In this document: piece after piece, positions 7,140 to 13,618 of the stretch
Position numbering within the stretch: the stretch's first letter is position 1
How the letters are laid out: every line of letters starts with the position of its first letter
Assembly (NCBI RefSeq): GCF_012849375.1
Contig: NZ_CP051684.1
Location: 558,001 to 622,000, forward strand
DNA length: 64,000 bases
From: Duganella dendranthematis
Lineage (GTDB): Bacteria > Pseudomonadota > Gammaproteobacteria > Burkholderiales > Burkholderiaceae_D
Reading direction: 5' to 3'
The notes under the pieces: model-generated
The model's input: the letters and a program-made list of their open reading frames with translations, nothing else
The model's database searches: none
What the model was told of the DNA's origin: nothing
Made by a program: the position numbers and the translations under genes

Positions 7140-9413
7140 ATGACGACAGAACAACTTTCCACCGTATCCAGCCAGAGCGAACTACCTGAACGCTGGCGTT
7201 CCGAGATACAGGCACAACTTTCCCAAGGGGAAAACGTTGCAGGTGCCCTGGAGGTTGACTTGGATCAGCAACTTCGTTTTTCCAAGGGTGTTGTGTTGGT
7301 GACGCCACACCGCGTTCTGGCGCGCGCGCCGGGTGCGGCTGGATGGGAATCGTGGCCGTTTACGCCCGATATGGTGCTGAAACACCACGACCACGCCGGC
7401 GTCGGCCATCTGGAGTTAGTCAATAATCAAGGCCGTCTGGCGGCGTGGCGCTTCACGCTGGGCCAGAACCTGGCCGCCATCCGCCTGGTCGAGCAATTCG
7501 ACGCGCACCTCGACAGCCACGCCTCCGGCGAGCCGGTCATCGTCGACGACAAAAACGTCTGCCCAAGCTGCAAGGCGCCGATGGAGCCGGAGCAGGAGGA
7601 ATGCCCGATCTGCACCAAGGTGGTGTACACGCCGCCGTCGACCTGGACGCTGTTTCGCCTGTGGCGCTTCGCCAAGCCGTACAAATGGCAACTGGCGCTG
7701 GGCTTCTCGTTCATGCTGCTGTCCACCGGCGCCCACCTGATTCCGCCCTACCTCACCATCCCGCTGATGGACAATGTGCTGATCCCCTACCAGAACGGCA
7801 AGGCGGTCGATCCGATGCTGGTGGTGATGTATATGTCCGGCCTGGTCGGCGCGTCGATCCTGGCGTGGATCTTCGGCTGGGGCAAAACCTATGTGCTGGC
7901 GCTGGCGTCGGAACGCATCGGCGCCGACCTGCGCACCACCACGTATGAGCACTTGCTGCAACTGTCGCTGGAATACTTCAGCGGCAAGCGCACCGGCGAC
8001 CTGATGTCGCGCATCGGCTCCGAGAGTGACCGCATCTGCGTGTTCCTGTCGCTGCACTTGCTGGACTTCCTGTCCGACTGCCTGATGATCATCATGACCG
8101 GCGTGATCCTGTTCAACCTCGATCCGTGGCTGGCCATCTGCACGTTGGCGCCGCTGCCGTTCATCGCCTGGATGATCCACCTGGTGCGCGACCGCCTGCG
8201 CACCGGTTTCGAGAAAATCGACCGCGTGTGGGGCGAAGTGACCAACGTGCTGGCCGATACCATTCCCGGCATCCGCGTGGTGAAAGCCTTTGCGCAGGAA
8301 GCGCGCGAAGCCAACCGCTTCCGCACCGCCAACAAACATAACCTGGCCGTCAACGACAAGTTGAACAAGGTGTGGTCGCTGTTCTCGCCGACCGTGTCGT
8401 TCCTGACCGAACTGGGACTGCTGGTGATCTGGGTGTTCGGTATCTACCAGGTCTCCAAGGGCAATATCACGGTCGGTGTGCTGTCGTCGTTCGTGGCGTA
8501 TGCCAGCCGCTTCTACGGCCGCCTGGATTCGATGAGCCGCATCGTCTCGGTGACGCAGAAATCGGCGTCGGCCGCCAAGCGTATCTTCGACATCCTCGAC
8601 CACGTGTCGTCGGTGCCGGAGCCGGTCAACCCGGTCAAGCTGGATAAAGTGGAAGGCAATATCTCGCTGCGCGAAGTCGGTTTCCGCTACGGTAACCGCG
8701 CCGTCAACCGCGGCATCAACCTGGATATCAAGGCCGGCCAGATGGTCGGTCTGGTGGGCCACTCGGGCTCCGGCAAATCGACGCTGGTCAACCTGATCTG
8801 CCGCTTCTACGACGTGGCCGAAGGCGCCATCATGCTCGACGGCGTCGACATCCGCGCATTTGCAGTGTCGGACTACCGCCGCAATATCGGCCTGGTGCTG
8901 CAGGAGCCGTTCCTGTTCTTTGGCACCATCGCGGAGAATCTGGCTTACGGCAAGCCGGGGGCGACGCGCGAAGAGATCATCTCCGCCGCCCGCGCCGCGC
9001 ATGCGCACGAATTCATCTTGCGCCTGCCACAGGGTTACGACTCGATGGTCGGTGAGCGCGGCCAGGGCCTGTCGGGCGGCGAGCGTCAGCGCATCTCGAT
9101 TGCACGCGCGCTGCTGATCGATCCGAAGATCCTGATCCTTGACGAAGCCACGGCCTCGGTCGACTCGGAAACCGAAAAAGAAATCCAGAAGGCGCTGGAC
9201 AATCTGGTGCAAGGCCGCACCACCATCGCCATCGCTCACCGCCTGTCGACCTTGCAGAAGGCCGACCGCCTGGTGGTGCTGGATCGCGGCGTGGTGGTGG
9301 AGGATGGACCGCACGACGAACTGATGGCGCGCGAAGGCGCTTACTACCGCCTGTATCAGGCCCAGGCCCGCAATGTGGATAAGGATCTGGACGACAGCGC
9401 CAGTGAGGAATAA
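7140..9413 (+). CDS. ABC transporter (permease-ATPase fusion), cyanophycin-associated type
   Basis: 757-residue half-transporter with an unusual N-terminus. Residues 1-130 form a soluble domain, followed by a four-cysteine zinc ribbon (C141, C144, C155, C158; CPSCKAPMEPEQEECPIC), about six membrane helices from residue 175 onward (exporter type, ending near 480), and an ATPase domain with Walker A GHSGSGKST (about 540), signature LSGGERQ (about 644) and Walker B ILILDEA (about 663). The ribbon-ABC plus DUF1854 pair beside cphA genes is a recurrent association in cyanophycin-making Betaproteobacteria. What it moves (amino acid, dipeptide or polymer) is not known from sequence. AGGAG precedes the ATG at a good distance. 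Confidence 0.88.
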   Translation: MTTEQLSTVSSQSELPERWRSEIQAQLSQGENVAGALEVDLDQQLRFSKGVVLVTPHRVLARAPGAAGWESWPFTPDMVLKHHDHAGVGHLELVNNQGRLAAWRFTLGQNLAAIRLVEQFDAHLDSHASGEPVIVDDKNVCPSCKAPMEPEQEECPICTKVVYTPPSTWTLFRLWRFAKPYKWQLALGFSFMLLSTGAHLIPPYLTIPLMDNVLIPYQNGKAVDPMLVVMYMSGLVGASILAWIFGWGKTYVLALASERIGADLRTTTYEHLLQLSLEYFSGKRTGDLMSRIGSESDRICVFLSLHLLDFLSDCLMIIMTGVILFNLDPWLAICTLAPLPFIAWMIHLVRDRLRTGFEKIDRVWGEVTNVLADTIPGIRVVKAFAQEAREANRFRTANKHNLAVNDKLNKVWSLFSPTVSFLTELGLLVIWVFGIYQVSKGNITVGVLSSFVAYASRFYGRLDSMSRIVSVTQKSASAAKRIFDILDHVSSVPEPVNPVKLDKVEGNISLREVGFRYGNRAVNRGINLDIKAGQMVGLVGHSGSGKSTLVNLICRFYDVAEGAIMLDGVDIRAFAVSDYRRNIGLVLQEPFLFFGTIAENLAYGKPGATREEIISAARAAHAHEFILRLPQGYDSMVGERGQGLSGGERQRISIARALLIDPKILILDEATASVDSETEKEIQKALDNLVQGRTTIAIAHRLSTLQKADRLVVLDRGVVVEDGPHDELMAREGAYYRLYQAQARNVDKDLDDSASEE

Positions 9414-9419
9414 CAGATT

Positions 9420-9887
9420 ATGACGACGACATTTGAACTGATCCGCAATCCCTTCGGCCGGCTGGTGCTGACCACCACCGAAGGCGTGGTGCACGAGGGC
9501 GTATCGCCGGTACGCGCCTTCCCGGTGCAGGCGCCGGAAGACGGCATCTCGCTGCTCAACACCGACGGCAAGGAAGTGGCGTGGATCGATGTGATCAGCG
9601 ACCTGCCGCCGGCCATCGGCGCGCTTGTGAGCGAGGAATTGAGCGGCCGCGAATTCATGCCGGAGATTGCGCGCATCAACAGCGTGACCAGCTACGCCAC
9701 GCCGTGCACCTGGAACGTGGCGACGGATCGCGGCGACACCGAGTTCGTGCTGCGCGGCGAAGAAGACATCCGCCGCCTGACCATCGACACGCTGCTGATC
9801 TCCGACATTCACGGCATTCACTACCTGATCCGCGATCTTCGCGAACTGGACAAGCACAGCAAGAAAATCATCGACCGCTTCCTGTAA
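9420..9887 (+). CDS. DUF1854 family protein (cyanophycin-associated)
   Basis: 155-residue soluble protein without signal peptide or membrane segment, starting 6 bp after the ABC gene stop and so surely cotranscribed. The sequence MTTTFELIRNPFGRLVLTT...GVSPVRAFPVQAPEDGISLLNTDGKEVAWI matches my recollection of DUF1854 proteins that accompany the cphA-linked ABC transporter. The C-terminal third (VLRGEEDIRRLTIDTLLISDIHGIHYLIRDLRELDKHSKKIIDRFL) is strongly conserved-looking, but no catalytic motif is visible. It may be a cytoplasmic partner of the ABC protein. Function unknown. Confidence 0.82.
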   Translation: MTTTFELIRNPFGRLVLTTTEGVVHEGVSPVRAFPVQAPEDGISLLNTDGKEVAWIDVISDLPPAIGALVSEELSGREFMPEIARINSVTSYATPCTWNVATDRGDTEFVLRGEEDIRRLTIDTLLISDIHGIHYLIRDLRELDKHSKKIIDRFL

Positions 9888-9898
9888 GCGCACCTCTC

Positions 9899-9926
9899 GC
9901 GCCATCGGCCACCCGGCTGATGGCGC
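9899..9926 (+). terminator. Probable terminator hairpin after the DUF1854 gene
   Basis: 12-bp stem (9899-9910 with 9915-9926, one G-U pair) and a tetraloop ACCC, 12 nt after the stop. The downstream sequence is only moderately T-rich (CGCCTTTCCCCTC), so it may be inefficient or merely stabilise the 3' end. Confidence 0.45.
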
Positions 9927-9955
9927 CGCCTTTCCCCTCTGATCCACCGCAAAGC

Positions 9956-9998
9956 GGCCTCAAATAGCGAGGCCATGATGGGAATCGTGCGCCCATCA
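9956..9998 (+). promoter_or_regulatory. Two tandem stem-loops before a small ORF
   Basis: Stem 1 is GGCCTC/GAGGCC (9956-9961, 9969-9974) and stem 2 is TGATGGG/CCCATCA (9976-9982, 9992-9998), separated by one base. They lie just upstream of the GGAAAGG ribosome site of the ORF at 10021. The loops lack the ACGR motif of the guanidine-II riboswitch, so I assign no class. It could be a leader structure for the next two ORFs. Confidence 0.35.
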
Positions 9999-10020
9999 AG
10001 AAGGCGCGGAAAGGCATACA

Positions 10021-10143
10021 ATGAAACTCCTTGAACCAAAGTCACACGTGCCGCAGCGCCCGGCTCCAAAGCGGAAGCGCAAGCGCCGCAAGCCAGCACC
10101 TGCCACGCCGCAGCCACCGAAGAAGGGAGCTGATCATGGATGA
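10021..10143 (+). CDS. Small highly basic, proline-rich ORF (40 aa)
   Basis: 40-codon ORF with an ATG at 10021 and GGAAAGG 6-7 nt upstream. The product starts MKLLEPKSHVPQRP and has a core of alternating Lys/Arg (PKRKRKRRK) flanked by Pro/Ala (PAPATPQPPKK); nearly a third of its residues are Lys/Arg. Its TGA overlaps the start of the next gene (ATG at 10136), the arrangement of translational coupling. It could be a real nucleic-acid- or ribosome-binding microprotein, or a leader peptide. No homologue is recognised, and it is too short for ordinary gene finders. Confidence 0.45.
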   Translation: MKLLEPKSHVPQRPAPKRKRKRRKPAPATPQPPKKGADHG

Positions 10144-10600
10144 AGACAAGGAAGAGCTCTACTTTAATTTCCGCTACGCGCAGCGATTGTGCCAACGGAC
10201 GGCACGTTTTTATCGCCGCATTCAAACCTTGCTCACCTTTATGAGCTTGCTCGCCGGCAGCAGTGCTGTAGCAACCCTCGCGGCGCAACTACCGGCGCAG
10301 TCGGCCTGGCTGCTGGCCACATTTGCTGTTCTCGGCTGCATGAATGTGGCCATACGCCCTGCCGAGCGTATTGCGGCCAACGAAGCTGACGTCAGGAAGT
10401 ATGGCGCGCTGCTGGCCAAACTCAAGCAGATGGATGCCGCATCGCTGCAGCAATTGCTCGATGAGGCGCGACTTTCCGATACCACGGAAGTCGAGCATCT
10501 ACGGCCCGTCGCGTATAACGACGTGGTGCTGGAAATCGACGAGCCGGAAGCCCTGATTCCGCTGACCCCGATGCAGAAACTGATCGGGGCGTTGGCGTGA
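10136..10600 (+). CDS. Hypothetical two-TM membrane protein
   Basis: 154 residues. A basic N-terminal segment (FRYAQRLCQRTARFYRRIQ) leads into two adjacent hydrophobic helices (about 29-50 TLLTFMSLLAGSSAVATLAA and 56-76 SAWLLATFAVLGCMNVAI). A soluble helical C-terminal half follows (IAANEADVRKYGALLAKLKQMDAASLQQLLDEA). The topology, a helical soluble part packed round a two-TM hairpin, recalls SLATT-type proteins, but I cannot assign the family. An AAGGGAG ribosome site supports the ATG at 10136 over an upstream TTG at 10031. Its stop codon abuts the stop of the convergent oleate hydratase gene with no gap. Confidence 0.7.
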   Translation: MDEDKEELYFNFRYAQRLCQRTARFYRRIQTLLTFMSLLAGSSAVATLAAQLPAQSAWLLATFAVLGCMNVAIRPAERIAANEADVRKYGALLAKLKQMDAASLQQLLDEARLSDTTEVEHLRPVAYNDVVLEIDEPEALIPLTPMQKLIGALA

Positions 10601-12160
10601 TTATTTGAATGCCTTGATCACCGCATCAAACTTCACTTTCAACGACTCATCGTGCGGCGTGACGCGCGGAACTTCGCGTTGCACATTCAGCAGTTGGTAG
10701 ACCGCCGTCTGCGCCGCGCGCACCGAGTATTCGACGGTGAACACCACATCCTCCGCCACCTCGACGAACTGGCTGACAAACGCCAGGTTGCGCGAACCCG
10801 TCGGCACCGGCAGCGGGCGGTCGCTGTACTGGCGCGGCATGAACATGCTGGTGATGTACGGCATGCGGCACGGGATGCAGTTCGCCGTCGACATCACGTC
10901 GTCGTAGTCGAAGTTCAGATGGCCGCACAACTCGCGCAAGATCTCTTCGCCGCTGCATTCAGCCATCGGCTTGGCAACAAAGTTGCCGATGCGGTCAGGA
11001 TGCAGGCCATACCCCCAGAACACCTGGACGCCTTCCGGCTGCCCGACAAAGTGCGGCTGATGCGCCAGCACCACCGACATGAACCAGTTGGAATCCTTGA
11101 AGGTCACCAGTCCGCCAGTGCCGGCCACGTTGCCGCTGAATTTTTGCATACGGTCGAAGAAGGCAGCGTCTTTCAGCGTGACGGTGAACGACTCCCACCA
11201 CGATTCCGGAATACTGGAATTGAATGCGGACGGATTGCCGAACTGCGGCCTGCCCTGCGCCAGCTTTTCCCACAACGCCCAGCCCTGGCTATCGCGCTTG
11301 TCCAGTTTGGCCGGCGCGCTTTGCATCGTACCGTAGCTCGACGCATCCGTCATCGAACCGTTCTGGAAGAACACCAGATCGTCCGGCGCAACCTGAATGG
11401 TTTGCGCCTCACCATTGCGCACATAGCGGATCGCGGTGACGGTCGATGCATCCTCGCTCAACGACAGATCGTCAACCCTGGCGCCGAACACCACCTGCAC
11501 GCCCTGCTGCTGCAGCCAATGCTGCAACGGGCGCACAAACGAATCGTACTGGTTGTAGACGGTACGCTTGACACCCGCTAGCGTCTCGATACGCGAGAAC
11601 TCCATCATGAAGCGGCGCAGGTAGCGCTTGAACTCCACCGCGCTATGCCACGGCTGGAAGGCAAACGTGGTGGCCCACATATACCAGAACTTGGTCTCGA
11701 AGAATTCCGGCGATAGCCAGTCGGTGATGGCGCTGTCGCCCAGATCTTTTTCGTCGGCCTCCTCCAGCTTTACCAGCTCCAGCCGGTCCTGCATGGAAAA
11801 GCCCATCGAGGTGACATCGACCTTGAAGCGGTTGCGGTCCACCAGTCGCGCGCGCGAATGCGACTTGTGCAGTTCATTGAAGGCGATGGTTTCGTCGTAC
11901 ACCGTCTGGCCGGGATGCTCCAGCGACGGGATGCTCTTGAACAGATCCCAGGTGCACTCGTAGTTGTCGGTGGTGAGCATGCGGCCGCCGCGCAGCGTGT
12001 AGCCGCTGTCCGGGTTGCCGCCGCCATCGAGACTGCCGCCGGCGAGCGGCAGCGCCTCGAAGATGGTGATATCGCTGCCGGCCACGCCGGCGTCGCGAAT
12101 CATGAAGGCCGCAGCGGCCAGAGAACCGATGCCGCCGCCGATCAAATACGCTTTAGTCAT
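10601..12160 (-). CDS. ohyA: Oleate hydratase (short-type)
   Basis: 519-residue FAD protein of the oleate hydratase (myosin-cross-reactive-antigen) family, which adds water to the cis-9 double bond of oleic acid to give 10-hydroxystearate. Visible are the N-terminal Rossmann motif GGGIGSLAAAAFMIRDAG, GGSLDGGG, then RGGRMLTTDNYECTWDLFKSIPSL and the conserved QYDSFVRPL and FAFQPWHSAVEF blocks. It is shorter than the usual 580-650 residues. At the spot where the classical enzymes carry a catalytic Glu (RGGREM...) it has RGGRML, as in short monomeric family members. Start chosen at 12160, where GAAGGAG is ideally placed; an upstream in-frame ATG at 12205 is less likely. Confidence 0.88.
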   Translation of the reverse strand: MTKAYLIGGGIGSLAAAAFMIRDAGVAGSDITIFEALPLAGGSLDGGGNPDSGYTLRGGRMLTTDNYECTWDLFKSIPSLEHPGQTVYDETIAFNELHKSHSRARLVDRNRFKVDVTSMGFSMQDRLELVKLEEADEKDLGDSAITDWLSPEFFETKFWYMWATTFAFQPWHSAVEFKRYLRRFMMEFSRIETLAGVKRTVYNQYDSFVRPLQHWLQQQGVQVVFGARVDDLSLSEDASTVTAIRYVRNGEAQTIQVAPDDLVFFQNGSMTDASSYGTMQSAPAKLDKRDSQGWALWEKLAQGRPQFGNPSAFNSSIPESWWESFTVTLKDAAFFDRMQKFSGNVAGTGGLVTFKDSNWFMSVVLAHQPHFVGQPEGVQVFWGYGLHPDRIGNFVAKPMAECSGEEILRELCGHLNFDYDDVMSTANCIPCRMPYITSMFMPRQYSDRPLPVPTGSRNLAFVSQFVEVAEDVVFTVEYSVRAAQTAVYQLLNVQREVPRVTPHDESLKVKFDAVIKAFK

Positions 12161-12289
12161 GATGCACACTCCTTCAGTTGTAGTGAGCCGATAATAGGCA
12201 ATCAAAACAACCGGTGCGCATGCGTGCGATCAAAAACCGCCGCGATTAGTAGTGCTTACCTAAATCGCAACGGCATTGAACAAGAAAGC

Positions 12290-13594
12290 CTACTTTTCGT
12301 TGTACATATTGGCGTACTTCAGGCCGAAGTACAGGATAAACAGGTAGCACGCGGCCGGCACGAAGAACGACACCTGCAAACTGAGGTGATCGGCCAGCAA
12401 GCCTTGCGCGAACGGCACCAGCGCGCCGCCCACAATCGCCATGCACAACACGCCCGAACCCTGGCCGGTCAACGGACCCAGTTTGTTCAGCGCCATCGAG
12501 AAGATGGTTGGGAACATGATGGAGTTGAACAGGCCCACCGCCACGATCGACCATTTGGCCACATCGCCATTGCTGAAGATCGCCGTCAGCACCAGCGCAA
12601 TCACCACCGCCGCGTTGAACGCCAGCGCCTTGCCCGGGCTGACCTTCTGCATCACGACGAAGCCGATGAAGCGGCCGATCATCGCGCCCATCCAGTAGTA
12701 GCCGACGTAATGCGACGCTTCGGCCGCCGTCAGGCCGGCCACGTGCGGCTCGCCCAGGAAGTTGATCAGGAAGCTGCCGATACTGACTTCACCACCCACG
12801 TAAAGGAAGATCGCCACCGCGCCCAGCGCCAGGTGACGATGCTTGAGCACATCGGCGAAAGTGCCTTGCGCTTCGCCCGGCGCCGCCTCTGCATCGGCAA
12901 TCTTCGGCAGGCGCGCCAGCGCGAACAGAATCGCCAGCAGCAGCAGCGCAGCAGCCAGCGCCAGATATGGACCTTGCACGGCGGTGGCCTGCGCCGCGTT
13001 GTATGCCGCCAGCTGGTCGGCGCTGAACTTCGCCAGATCGGACGAACTGAGAACGCCGCCGGCCAGGATCAGCATCCCGCCCAGGAACGGCGCCACGGTG
13101 GTGCCCAGCGAGTTGAAAGCCTGAGTCAGCGTCAGGCGGCTGGATGCGGTGCGCGGATCGCCCAGCACCGCCACGTATGGATTGGCCGCCACCTGCAAAA
13201 TGGTGATCCCGCCCGCCAGCACGAAGAAGGCAATCAGGAACAGCGTGTAGCCGCTGGTGGCCGCCGGGTAGAACAGCGCGCAACCGGCAGCGGCAATCGT
13301 CAGGCCGGCCACGGCGCCGTTCTGGTAGCCGATCTTCTTGATCAGCATCCCGGCCGGCAGCGACACGATGAAGTACGCGCCGAAGAAGCAGAACTGCACC
13401 AGCATCGCCTGCACATAAGTGAGCGTGTAGACCGCCTTCAGGTGCGGAATCAGCACGTCATTCAGGGACGTCAGCAGACCCCACATGAAAAACAGGATGG
13501 TGACGATGACCAGCGGGCCGGTGTAATTGCCCGTCTGGTGCTCCCCCTTCGGCTGCCCGGATGCCACCGGGGCAGCTTGCGAATAGTGTTCCAT
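12290..13594 (-). CDS. Sugar MFS transporter, FHS (FucP/GluP) family
   Basis: 434 residues with about 12 membrane helices. The start of helix 1 (FFMWGLLTSLNDVLIPHLKAVYTLTYVQAMLVQFCFFGAYF in outline) is diagnostic of the fucose/glucose-galactose proton symporters, including the N and D residues typical of FucP. The ITILQVAANPYVAVLGDP block is also highly conserved in the family. It is the last gene of a GH5-GH1-GH3-permease run on the minus strand, 24 bp after GH3, so it most likely imports the glucose or short beta-glucosides released by those enzymes. A GAGGAG ribosome site precedes the ATG. Confidence 0.9.
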   Translation of the reverse strand: MEHYSQAAPVASGQPKGEHQTGNYTGPLVIVTILFFMWGLLTSLNDVLIPHLKAVYTLTYVQAMLVQFCFFGAYFIVSLPAGMLIKKIGYQNGAVAGLTIAAAGCALFYPAATSGYTLFLIAFFVLAGGITILQVAANPYVAVLGDPRTASSRLTLTQAFNSLGTTVAPFLGGMLILAGGVLSSSDLAKFSADQLAAYNAAQATAVQGPYLALAAALLLLAILFALARLPKIADAEAAPGEAQGTFADVLKHRHLALGAVAIFLYVGGEVSIGSFLINFLGEPHVAGLTAAEASHYVGYYWMGAMIGRFIGFVVMQKVSPGKALAFNAAVVIALVLTAIFSNGDVAKWSIVAVGLFNSIMFPTIFSMALNKLGPLTGQGSGVLCMAIVGGALVPFAQGLLADHLSLQVSFFVPAACYLFILYFGLKYANMYNEK

Positions 13595-13618
13595 ACTTTT
13601 ACTTTCTCCTCGTTTTAT

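Noticed and set aside
7416..9947. 843-codon open frame opposite the ABC transporter and DUF1854 genes
   Set aside because: Low-complexity antisense shadow; the plus-strand frames carry complete motifs.
9956..9998. Guanidine-II (mini-ykkC) riboswitch suggested by tandem hairpins
   Set aside because: Neither loop has the ACGR motif and the linker is only one base.
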